Shown here piece after piece: positions 12,301 to 23,200 of a DNA stretch of 64,000 nt. Source of the stretch: Pseudomicrostroma phylloplanum (lineage: Eukaryota; Basidiomycota; Exobasidiomycetes; Microstromatales). How positions within the stretch are numbered: position 1 is the stretch's first letter; every line of letters begins with the position of its first letter. The stretch is taken from NCBI GenBank assembly GCA_039545275.1, contig BCHS01000008.1:784994-848993 (forward strand). The letters run 5' to 3'. A model generated the notes under the pieces. It was not told the origin of the DNA. It worked only from the letters and a program-made list of their open reading frames with translations, and did no database searches. Both the position numbers and the translations under genes were made by a program.

Positions 12301-14829
12301 GACTCATCTTTGCTACCATTGACATCGGCTGAGATGAAGCCTTGTGCCTCGAGATAGGCGAGACCATCCTTTGGCTTTGCATTGAAGCGTCTGGCACCTT
12401 CCAAGATGGCGCCTTTCCTGCCACGGGAGTGTTTCAAGGCCTCTATGGTGGGGAAGTCATCAGGCCAAGATCCGATAGAGCGCTCCTCCACGTCCTCTTG
12501 ACGAGCAGTCAGCCTCTCGACGAAAGAGAGAAGCATATCGAGAGCGAAGACCTGAGTGCCGTCCTGGATTACCGCGTTTGTTGCTGGCCCAGAGCCAGGC
12601 CCTGCACTGAGAGGCATCGAAGCAAAGACCGCTCGACAGAGGAATTGAATCATCTGAGAGCACAAGTCTTCACAGTCTACATCGCAATCGAAATTGAGGA
12701 AAAGAGCGAGCAGGGGGTCCTCCTCTCGTCCATCTTCCAAAGAAGGTGATGGCTTGTATGCTCCCATCAGTAGAGCCAAAGCTTCCAGCATTAGGTCCCT
12801 GGTGTCACCAGAGGCAGGGGCCTTGTCGCTTGATTTGGGCATCGGAGGCGGTGGCGGCGCCGGAGGGGCATCGGCTGAAGATCGACCTGCGTCAGCCGAA
12901 GACGTTAGGCGCGAAGGTACCGCTGAGGCGATTGCATGCAGACCCTCGTTCCATGGTTCTTGACTGAGAGGGAAGGTCGGAGCCAGGCGTTCGATGAAGA
13001 AGGTAAGCAGAAGCTCGTACTGGAGCTTGAGATCTGACGCCATCGCCTCGAAAAGCGTACATACGCCTCGGATGGCGTAATTGGCAATCGCAAAGCTTTC
13101 GCTGCGTGCGAGCTGCAGTAGATACTTGCATCCAGTGTCTTGCAGCTGAGCCTTCAATGACGGGAAACGAGAGATTTGAGCTCCAGAGGTTTCCAGAGCC
13201 GCCGTCAACAAGTTGAGTCCCAACAGTCGCATCGAGTCGGTATGCGTTGGCGATTGTGGGTCAAGGAGTGAGATGAGTACCCTGAGCACCTCTTTGATTG
13301 CTGGTACAGAGAATGGCACCACTTCCTGATCGGCTTGCGCTGGAGTTGGGCCTTCAGATGTCCCACCGCCGTTGCTTGCGTTGTAGCCGTCTGAGCTAAT
13401 TTCGGGTGCCGTGTCACCTTTCGCCGAGCCACCCTCGTTGCCTACAGAACCATTGACATCACCGTCTTCCGCATTGCTCTCTTCATTCTCCGTCACCGAC
13501 GCCAGCTCGCCACTTAGCGATTGAACCTGAGCCGCCAGGTCAGCGCCCACTGGTGTCACCATCAGACCTCCAGGGTCTGGCATTGTCATCCTCCTGAGGC
13601 GCTTCTCATCCGGGTCAGCTGACGAAGTAACCTCCTCAATATCGTCTGCTGCGAGGGATGTGTGATCCGGCGGTATCTCACTGTCTGCAGAGTAAGCCTC
13701 GTCGGCAGTCAGAGGGATTGATGGCAGCCGCGAAAATAAGTGGCGCACCATCGGCAGGAGATGCTGCTCTGCCGTCTTTCGCAAGAGGTCTAAAAGGATC
13801 GAAAGCGTGTCAGGACATTGTCAGTAGCTGCCTTCTGGCGCCTTAAATGACTTGACACTTACCACTAAGGCGAGTCTGGCAACACATGCTAAGGCCAGTC
13901 TCCATCATTTCGCAGATGCTCTCATCTGGAAGTAGATCTGCCAGAGTAGATGGCTGACCGCCTATCCCCATCTCATTGGTGCCGCATACCAACTCCTTCA
14001 TCACCGCAAGGATCCTGAGCAAAACGAGTTCATCTACGCTCGGCTCGGATGATTCAAATCGGCAATGAGAGATCGCTCGAGCGATGTCAATGACAGCGAG
14101 CCGGACCCCGGGAGGTGCAGTCGAGCTGAGCGTCGCTGGAGTGTTGGCTGTGTGAGACAGGGGCACCACCTGGTACACCAATAAGCGGTTGATGGCTTGT
14201 AGAGCTGCCGATGTGACTGGAGCTGAGACCCGCGGAGAGAGAATGGTCTGCAGGAAGGGAGCTACCAGTAATGGCAATGGAAACGTGGATATGTCGCCAT
14301 TCTCTTTCAGCTGCGCCCGTAAGACGGTAAAGGCATTCAGGAGAGCTTGAGGTTCTAGAGCTTGCACTGATTCTGCTGATTGTGCGTTCGCAGATGGAGC
14401 TCCCTTGCCGGGCGTCCCTGCATCGGTCGTCTCCTTGGCTCTGGCACTGAGTGCCGACTTGAGCCCACCCCCATCTGCCCCTCCTTCTATTACGGAGGCG
14501 ATGGCTGTTGGGTCCCCCCTTTGTGTAGCATGCTCTGCTCCATACGCAGCCAGCTTTCTTCTGCTCTGGGACAGGGCTGCGCCAGTCAGGGAAGCCGAGT
14601 GTGAGCCTGGGGCAATGGGATGGCTGGAAGAAGAGCCAGAAGATGAAGAAGCCGAAGGGAAGCCAAAGCCGCTCGAAGATGACGAAGAGGGGAAGCGCGA
14701 GTACTTTCGTATTGACGTCGTGACGGATACGATCTCTGCCTGTACGAGGTGGAGCGGCGAGAGAGAGGACCCCTGTCCAGGTCTAGCAAGGGGCCCGCGA
14801 AACGATCGTTCTTTCAACAGCATCGCCAT
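9399..14829 (-). CDS. GEA: Golgi Arf guanine-nucleotide exchange factor, GEA1/GEA2/GBF1 family (Sec7 domain)
   Basis: Large GEF that activates Arf1 on early Golgi membranes for COPI coat assembly; target of brefeldin A in this family. Exons on the minus strand: 14829-13863 and 13789-9399, about 1785 residues from the ATG at 14829. The frame stays open upstream to about 14930, so a 5' exon may add residues. Landmarks: LVQAEIVSVTTSIRKYSRF near the N-terminus (DCB domain), the splice junction inside TRLSDLLRKTAEQHLLPM, Sec7 domain at about residues 780-970 with FNAKPKDGLAYLEAQGF, catalytic glutamate finger in FRLPGESQQI (near 877) and YSVIMLNTDLHNAQNK. HDS-type helical repeats fill the C-terminal half. 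The KPKDGL and LPGE wording fits GBF/Gea rather than BIG/Sec7. Acidic, Ser/Gly-rich loops lie between the N-terminal domains. Its promoter is shared with SYF1. Confidence 0.92.
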
Positions 14830-15377
14830 GACCAGATCGAGCTCTTGGGCGTTCCTGTTGCTTGTGTACGGCTTCTTCGTCTGACCTGGTGTAATTGGTG
14901 GGCCCTGTTTCAAAGGGGTGGAGGACGCAACGCGAGATCTACAGCTCTAGCTCATCTGACTCTGAGCAGCGTCAGGAGCAAAAATTGGGTATGGCGAGAC
15001 AGGAGATCGAGAATGTTCCGAATCTCTACCGAGGTCTATGACTGAGGAGATGTGCGTCAGGTAGGGTAGCAATGGACACGACACCAAGGCAGACGAAGCG
15101 GCCAACCAACACGACTACGATTCCCGTGCAGAGGCGCACAGGCGCAACCCGACGCCTTCGCCTGCCCGCGCCCAGCTTCCGGTCCGAGAGTCTGCCGAGG
15201 CACATCTCCCAACGCAGGACGAGCAGCAGATGCTTCCTTCCTGGCGCACCGACGTACCATTCTTCCTACCCATCTCTCGTCTTCCTGCTTTCATCTCTCC
15301 CCATCTGCGGTCGTCTACCCTCACAGTCCTTAGCGGCAACGTGAGAGACAGCTTCTGCCACCGGGCTATCGGCTCTG
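14830..15377. promoter_or_regulatory. Divergent promoter region of GEA and SYF1
   Basis: About 550 bases between the two divergent starts. On the minus strand an ATG AGC TAG mini-frame lies just upstream of the GEA reading frame and in the same frame, so any longer GEA N-terminus must come from a spliced 5' exon. No clear TATA box or transcription-factor site was recognised. Confidence 0.4.
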
Positions 15378-18300
15378 ATGGCGCCTACAGCATCGTCTTC
15401 CTCTGCGGGTACCACTGCCTTGGGCGAGCTGGTCGCCTCGTTTCCTCTGACCTGGCCTGTCCCCAATCCATCCGATGACGCGAGCCTGATACCGACAACA
15501 GACGTCTCGCTTGAGCAGGACCTGTTGCTCAATGAGGACTCTTTGCGGTCTTGGAGGTCATACATCTCGCACATCGAGACGGCCAATTACCACAAGCGAT
15601 CGCCTCCGGACGTCCGTTTCAGCCCGCAAGAGGCCAAGCTGCTCGGCCCGCTGGCTAGCAGCGAGAACTGCATTGCTCTAAAGAGGATTGTGTCTATCTA
15701 TGAAAGGGCCTTGGCTCGCTTCCCCACGAGCTACGGGCTTCACAGAGACTACCTCTATGCCAGATCGCGTTTCGTGCTGGGCGAGCCGAAGGGAGGGTAC
15801 GAGGGCCTCAGGAAAAGGATCGCTCACGCCAGCAAGCAGACTCTGGACATTGGACCCAGCCTTATAAGCCAGGAGGATGAGGACGACGACGTGTGGCAAT
15901 GGTCATTTAAAAACGGCGGCGCGCTTGATGGTACCACGGGGTACAGGGAATGGGTCGCACTTGTGGGGGCCTGTGAGAGAAGTCTCCAGTGGATGCCCAA
16001 GGTGAGTTTGTGCGAGGTGACTTGGAGGTGGACCTCGAGCTAACATCGAACACTCCCTGCAACTTCCACCTCTCAGATGCCCCGTATCCACCTCTTCTAT
16101 CTTGCCATCTTCCTGCATCCCAACTGCCCTGCCCCACTCTCCCTCACCCATGCAAGACGGACCTTTGACCGCTCCCTTCGTCTTCTGCCTCCCTCTCTTC
16201 ACTTGAGGATATGGAAGCTGTATTTGCGCTGGGCGGAGAAGGTAGGCGGCGAGACTGGGCTCAGAGTCTGGAGGCGGTATCTCAGGGTGGATCCCAGCTT
16301 GACGGAGAGATATATCAAATTGCTCCTCACCACCCGGCCCCTCAAGACAGCAGGCGCTGCAGAAGACGAGGACGATGAGGAGACAGATCCATCTCCAGGC
16401 CCGAGAGCTCTGGAAGCTGCCAAGTCTTTGCTCAGACTTGCCACCGATGCTCAAAAAGGTTCTTATACCTCTCCCGATGCAAAGGCGCCCCATCAGCTCT
16501 TCGGCGAGTGGCTTGAGCTGGTGGACCGATACCCCGAAGAGACTGGACTCGACGAGGACGCCGAAGCGGCATTGACTGCTGCCCTGCAGGGTACTACCGG
16601 CGGACAGTCAGCTGACTCTGCGAGCAAAGGCTCCAAGTCTAACGCTGGAGGAAGTGCTCGTATGCAACCCTTGGTCCAGGACAGTATGGCGGCACAAGCT
16701 TCCTCTGCCAAGGATCTGGCCTTGCACTTCCCTAGACAAGAGGATGTCACCGCGTTGAGCGCTTCTCTCCTCCCAGTGCGGAACATCATCCTCGCAACTC
16801 TGCCGAAATATACGGACCAAGCAGGCAGACTTTGGACCGGTCTTGCTACGTACCATCTCAAGAGGGGGGAGCTTGATCTCGCTAAAGCCACCTTCGAAGA
16901 AGGGATGAAGAAGGTCGTGACAGTGAGGGACTTTTCTATCATCTTCGACGCATACGCAGAGTCCGAAGAGGGAGTCATCTCCTACCTGATGAATGATATC
17001 GAATCCGAAGAAGCGGAAGACGGAGATGAGGACCGGCAAGAGAAGGAGGAAGATCTGGACAAGCGCATGGCAAGTTTCGAGGAGCTCATGGAGAGTCGGC
17101 CCTTCCTGGTCAACGACGTGATGCTCAGGAGAAACCCAGACGATGTCCAAGAGTGGGAAAAGCGGGTAGCACTGCATGGCGATGATGACGAGAAGATCAT
17201 CGAGACGTACAAGTCTGCCGTTGAGACGATCAATCCGCGCAAGGCCACGCCAAACCACCATCAGCTCTTCCTCAACTTCGCGAGATTCTACGAAGTCGGC
17301 GGATCAGCCGGAATCAAGCTATTGGATGAGATGCGGACCAATCCGGATGCTGCTTTATCCATAGCAGATGACGACCTGCCATTGCCGGATCTGGAATCAG
17401 CGCGAAAAATTTTCGACAAGGCCATCACGATCCCGTACAAGCGAGTTGACGACCTGGCAGAGGTGTGGATTTCATGGGCCGAAATGGAGCTTCGTCATGG
17501 CGAGTACGACGCCGCACTGCGAGTGATGGCACGAGCTGTACAGACGCCTCGTCAGACAAAGGGCGTCAGCTACTACGACGATTCGCTTCCTCCCCAGACT
17601 CGGCTCTTCAAGTCGCTCAAGCTATGGTCGTTCTACTCCGACTTGGAGGAGTCCATTGGCTCAACCGAAGGCGCGAAGAAGGTGTACGACCGAATTCTGG
17701 AGCTCAAGATCGCCAACGCTCAGACGATCATTAATTATGCCTCCTTCCTCGAAGAGAGGGGCTATCACGAAGACTCCTTCAAGGTGTACGAACGCGGTGT
17801 CGACTCCTTTGGCTACCCCATCTCCTTTGAAGTATGGAACGTGTATCTTTCCAAGTTTGTCAAGCGGTACGGAGGCACAAAGATCGAGCGAGCGCGAGAC
17901 CTCTTCGAGCAGGCTCTACTTGGGTGCCCGCCAAAATTCAACAAGGTGCTTTTCTTGAAGTATGGAGCCCTAGAGGAAGAGTATGGGTTGGCGAAGAGGG
18001 CTATGAAGATCTATGAGCGGGCCACAAAAGAGGTGGCGGAAGGGGAGAAGTTTGACGTGAGTAGCTGGAAAGGCCAATTGAGCACGGCATCACCCGTACG
18101 GCGCCTGTGTTTATGTCGCTGACGACCCACCGAATACTCCTCTCACTTTCCCAACCTTCCAGATGTTCACCTTCTACATCGCCAAGACTGCCTCCAACTT
18201 CGGACTGGCTTCAACGAGAGCCATCTATGAAGCGGCCATCGAAGTCCTGCCAGATCGCCAGACCGCAGAAATGTGTTTGCGCTTTGCCTCCTTGGAACGC

Positions 18301-18914
18301 AAGCTGGGCGAGATCGACCGAGCTCGAGCGATCTACAAGTATGCCAGCCAATTCTGTGACCCCAGAGTAAGTCCCTCGAGTGGCACGCAGCACCAAGCGA
18401 TCTCGAAGAATTTCGGAGCTGACTTTTGATTCCCTTCTCCCCACTACAGCTACATGCCAACTTCTGGAAGGAGTGGAACTCATTCGAGATCGAGACCGGA
18501 TCAGAAGACACGTTCCGGGAGATGCTACGGATCAAGCGCTCCGTTCAGGCGCAGTACAATACCGATCTGTCATACATCTCTGCTTCGGCTCAGGCGGCCA
18601 GCAAAGATGCTACAGCAAACGCCCACAGTGCAGCGCTTGCGGCCAACGCTGCTGCTGCCTCGGGTGATGCTATGAGCCAGCTGGAAGCACAGGCGCAGGC
18701 ACAGGCCCCGGCGCAGAAAGGTGTTGCTGCCAGTGGGATGTTTGTGTCTGCGCAGACAGAGCGAGGTGGAGGCAAGAAGGGACCGGCACCTCAGAGCGAG
18801 GAGGAGGATGAGGAAAGCGGGGAAGAGGAGGATGGAACAGGGACGGCAAACGGGGTGAACAATGAGGAGAGGGTGGGCGGAGGGGAAGGAGACGATGACG
18901 ATGATCTGATGTGA
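15378..18914 (+). CDS. SYF1: Pre-mRNA splicing factor SYF1 (XAB2 homologue)
   Basis: HAT-repeat scaffold of the Prp19/NineTeen complex, acting in the activated spliceosome and, as XAB2 in animals, in transcription-coupled repair. Exons 15378-16001, 16077-18056, 18163-18366 and 18450-18914, all joined in phase 0, giving 1090 residues, close to the usual fungal length. HAT (half-a-TPR) repeats run through most of the chain, for example [59 protein letters not shown] and [11 protein letters not shown] after the first splice. The signature C-terminal repeats [20 protein letters not shown] and [18 protein letters not shown] are present. An Ala/Gln-rich segment and a strongly acidic tail ending DDDDDLM close the protein. 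An acidic insert with [16 protein letters not shown] lies mid-protein. Confidence 0.95.
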
Positions 18915-19034
18915 GGGTCCGTCTTAAGTCCGTGCTCTTGGGGCTGATGTAGCTGAGAGCAAATGCACCTGCGAGCGGGTAATCATGATACCAATCAAGT
19001 GCCAGCTCCCACGCTGACATCTGCTGTCCTTGTA

Positions 19035-19758
19035 GCCAATGGTGCGGGAGAAGACGTGCAATGGTCATCACATCCCTGCTCACCATCTGCTTGATCCCAG
19101 CTTGGGTCCTGCCCAATAGCAAGGCAGGCCTGTCAGCAGGATCGTTCCTCCTCCAGCTGAATATTCAGGGTGCTTGGGTTAAGTCTTTGCGTGACGTTGA
19201 GTCAGGAGGGAGGTCTTGTTAATCCTGACACCCTTCTTCTTTCGCCAGGCGTTGTGCCGATCTACCTGGCAGACATTAATCCTTCAGCGTTGTGGCTCTC
19301 TTCATTGGGATGACCTATCAGCTGGGCAATGCTATCAGCTCCCCATCAACACAGATTGTGGGAGTAGATATTGCGAACATGCAGCTTCTAGACTTGCATC
19401 GGCTCACTTCACCTATACCAACGATTTCAGCAACGAGCTTGCGGAGCGCCATCACGTCAAGGACCACCTAGGAAGGCAAGTAGAAGCCTATGGCCCCGTC
19501 ATAGCCATTATGACTGCCATATTTGCAGCGCTGCTGGTTGTGACGGCCGCGGTCGGTCCCGTGAAGAAGGGCATCTGCCTGCAGGCGGGGCTCGTCGAGG
19601 ATGTGGACGAAGGGGTAAGGGGCACCTCTGTCAAGGCAGACGCCAAAACATTCCCACGCAGCGAGACTGCGGAATACAGCAAGTCGGTCGAGCTTCGACG
19701 CGATGACATTGGCGAGACGCAGCTCTCGACCGAGGCTGTACAATCTTGTACCGCATGA
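19035..19758 (+). pseudogene. Remnant of a JEN1-like monocarboxylate transporter (MFS, SHS family)
   Basis: Pieces of the C-terminal half of a lactate/pyruvate:H+ symporter can be read in order but in different frames. First GRRRAMVITSLLTICLIPAW and LQLNIQGAW (19045-19185), then after an intron-like GTTAAG...CGCCAG segment GVVPIYLADINPSAL (from about 19250), then ALFIGMTYQLGNAISSPSTQ (from about 19288), then YGPVIAIMTAIFAALLVVTA with VGPVKKG (about 19490-19570) and a polar tail ending at a TGA at 19756-19758. In the JEN family these blocks are continuous (QGAWGVVP, YQLGN, SS). At least three reading-frame breaks and the missing N-terminal half mark it as a decayed or truncated copy. Identity of the family is from motif memory; exact boundaries are approximate. 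Confidence 0.75.
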
Positions 19759-20221
19759 CCTGTCCAAGAGGGGAAGAGCAGCCTGCCTGCACATAGCCTG
19801 TTAGCCAGCATACACAATACAGCTCACAATGCCGTCGTCGTCGTCGTCCTCGTGCCGTGTCCGTCCCTTCTGTTGCATCCCTCAGTCACGAATGGTGTCT
19901 TGTTCTCCATGGCGCTGCGCTGCTTTTGAGCTGTTCGTATCTTCATCGTACCAAGTCACGTCAGTGTGAGCAACATATTAGGCTTCGCGAGTTGTGGCGA
20001 AGAAGCGGCGCGAGATTGTCCAGGCGCGGAAATGGGAGTCGAATCTGGCTAAGGGAGCCAGGGTCGCTTCCTTGCCTCCTTCCTTCCTTCCTGCCTTCCC
20101 TCCCTCCCTTCCCTTTGGTCCTCATTGTCTACTCCACCACACTATCATGATCGTCTCCTACGCATAGAGAGCATACACATAGGCTCAGCATATCCCTTGT
20201 CTGCACCTCATCGCGCTTGGC
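19759..20221. promoter_or_regulatory. SWR1 upstream region with GTC microsatellite and polypyrimidine tract
   Basis: About 460 bases. It contains a short GTC trinucleotide run near 19831-19848 and a long CT-rich tract at about 20066-20120 (repeated CCTT/CCCT units) shortly before the SWR1 start, a common feature of fungal 5' leaders. No gene seen. Confidence 0.5.
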
Positions 20222-23200
20222 ATGGCCCCTTCCTCGCCCCTGCCGGCTGTAGGTAGCAGCAGCAGCGTGAGGAGCAACCGTCCGCGGCCTTCCTCCCCTG
20301 GCTCTCGGCCTGCCAAGGCCGCTGATCCCTCGTCGTCATCGTCAGGTGCAGACACAAGTTCTCTGCCTGCCTCTGTCCCCAAGAGAAGGCGCCTAGAGCT
20401 CAACGGCCTGAGATTCGATAGCCCAGGCGCCGCCTTTGACCAGGAGATTGACATAACCAGTGGCAGACCTAGCAGGAGAGCAGCTTCCTACTCCTCGGCC
20501 GCGGCGGGCGAGACTTCGGGCAGATCCAGTCCTCTGGTACGCAGCTCAGGTCTTCAGCCAAGCTCGTCATCTCGAGCGCCATCGCCTGACCTCCCAGCAC
20601 AAGAACCGACAGCCTCTTCCTCGCGCCTTCGTCCGGGCTCCGATTCTTCCTTGTCCGCTACTCCAGCGGTAGCACCCACCGATCCTGCAGGATCGTCTCC
20701 ATCCGGTGCTCTATCACCTCGCAGTGGCGATGAGGGTAGCAGGCGGCAGAGGCGGCCATCGCAGAAGCTGAGAGAGGCATCAGAGGAGCAAAGAAGGCCC
20801 GGTCCCACGTCCCCTGCCCTGTCTCCGCCGAGAAGGATACCCATCAAGCCGACCAAAGGCAAAGTCAAAGCTGCCAACTCCTCGTCGTCTGGCCGCGAAG
20901 CTGTACCAGCAAGCAGCCCTGACAAGAAAAGGCGCGCAGTCAATGGAACCTCTGAAAGCCGGGCACGCTCAGGTGTGGCCAGAGAGGAAAGAATAGACCA
21001 GATTCAGAAGCAACTAGATGACGTACACACTGACCATGATGGCCTGGTGAGGGAGCTTTTCCACCTGACCAAGTTTGTTACATACGTCGGATACGATCCA
21101 GAGGTAAGCTGAAGACGGCAGGGAGAATTGACTGCTGGAGGTAGAGGATTCAGCTGACCCTTTCCCCCCCCTCCACGTATATGTACAGGCTGTCAAAGAC
21201 GATCGCTCTCATGTCTTCGAGCACTTCCGCTTTCAAAATGGCCTCAACCTTGAGGCTCAGCTGGCATCAGGCCCATCTGCTCGTATGACCAGAAGACACG
21301 TCAGCCGGCGAATGGACGACCTCTCCCTCCGCAAGGCCAACCCTTCTTCGCAAAGCAGGGCTGAAGGCTCGTCTTCGTCAATCAAGGGCAAAGGGAGAGC
21401 TTCGACTTTGGACGAAGACGTTCGTGGGTCGTCGACCTCCTCGCAGAACGTTCTGAAGGGAAACGACGCCGCCTCATCCGCCAACACGTTGCGAGGGAAA
21501 GGCAGCAGGAATACCACGACAAAGCGGCCAGAGGCGCCAACTCAGACATACAAAAGCAAAAAGAACCAGTCCTTACCTCTACAGTCAGCTACCGCTCCCA
21601 ATGGCAGACCTCCTCATCAACTCTTTCGAAACTTTCATCGGCAGAAAGATCAGCCCGAGTCTGCCGCTGAGGAAGAGGAGAGGGCATTGCAGGATTTCTG
21701 GGCACGCAGTCAGCCTCGGCGGCTGCCTCAAATACCTCCAACCCTGCTGGCCACACATCCCTCACAAATGCCTGCGACCGCTGCTTTTGACGGCAATATT
21801 CGGAGCTACTTTGATAGCTTTCGATGTCTTGGAGAGGGGGGAGAAACTGCGAGTGCGGCGGAGGTCAGAGCATTTGAGAAGCGTGATAGCGCAAGCCACG
21901 CTCGTATCGATCGAGCTCGCAGGGAAGGAAGGTTGTCTGGCGAGCCGTACTCTGTGGCCGCTCTGCGACCGCCCCGAGATGCAATCACTTTAAAAGCTAG
22001 AGGGGTGCATGATATCTTCCTCGAAAAGATTTGCGGCCACTCTGCCTCGGTCAAGGCTGAAGCACGGCACAAGAGAAACCTCGCAAGAAAGGTGTCTCGT
22101 ATTGTCCAGGCATATTGGTCTGCCAAGACAGGGGATGGAGAAAAGGCGCGCAAGGCTCACGAGCGTCACTTGAAGTCTCTGGCCAAGTGGACGGTGAGGG
22201 AGGTCAACAGGCAGTGGAAGCTCGCAGTCAGTGTGGTCAAGACTAGCAAAGCCAAAGCTGACAAATTGGAGCGCGAGAGACAAGGAAGAGAGCAGCTTGG
22301 TAGGATCCTGGAGCAGAGCACCAAGTACCTTGGCGCACGAGAGGAGGACCTCAGAAAGGGCAGACTCGAAAGCGAAGGTTCCAACGACGATGACGATGCT
22401 ATCACAGACAGCGACGATAGCGAATCAGATTCAGGCGCCGCTTCGGTCGCTGGCTCAAAGTCTTCTCTGGAGTCCGACGTCTATAGTCTGGAGGACGATG
22501 GCTCAGTCAGCGCGGCCTCCATCGGTGAAGACGAAGACGAAGGCGATGACCTTGCCTCTCCGGACGCAGGATCCACTGGCAAAGATACCGACCACTTGTC
22601 AGCGCTGAGGGCCGTGAACGGATCCGAAGGCCAGTCTCCAGCAGCGCTGAGCGATGCTAATGATAGCGACAGGTCAGTTGCGTCTGGCGATGCCGAAGAC
22701 ACGACCTCTGGTCACAAGGTAGCTTTAATACGACAACTGCTTTCCCCTGATGGTGGCGATACTTCAAGTGCTCTCGACGCACAGCAAGGGGCCTCGGACC
22801 TCTCGAAGGTCAAGCAGCCGGCCAATGGTACAATGCGCGACCGCTCACCTGGGTCTACTCGTTTCACTCCCGCAAAAGCCCACAAGACAAATGGAACCGC
22901 TCACGGGCTAATCGCCGAACTCGCACCAGCGAACGGTTCCCACGTCCACGACCATTCAGAAGCAATACCTGATTCTCCTCTTTCGCCGGTGCCAGGTCGC
23001 TCAGAAGATCTCGGATCTCCTCACCACGGTCCTGACGAAGGACCGGATTCTCCCGATTTCGAAGTCAATGGCTCGGCCTCTTCTGTCGAGGACGAGGACA
23101 TTGAGCTCGATGACAAGATGCATGAGGATGAGAGCATCAGCGGATCGTCAGAGGAGGACGAGGGCCTAATGGCCGATGCTGACATGCCTATTGAGGAATT

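Noticed and set aside
9399..14913. Starts at TTG or GTG for long frames (for example 14913, 37444, 50454, 58632 and 41407)
   Set aside because: Nuclear fungal genes start at ATG; the ORF extensions begin at non-ATG codons, so I moved the starts to the first plausible in-frame ATG.
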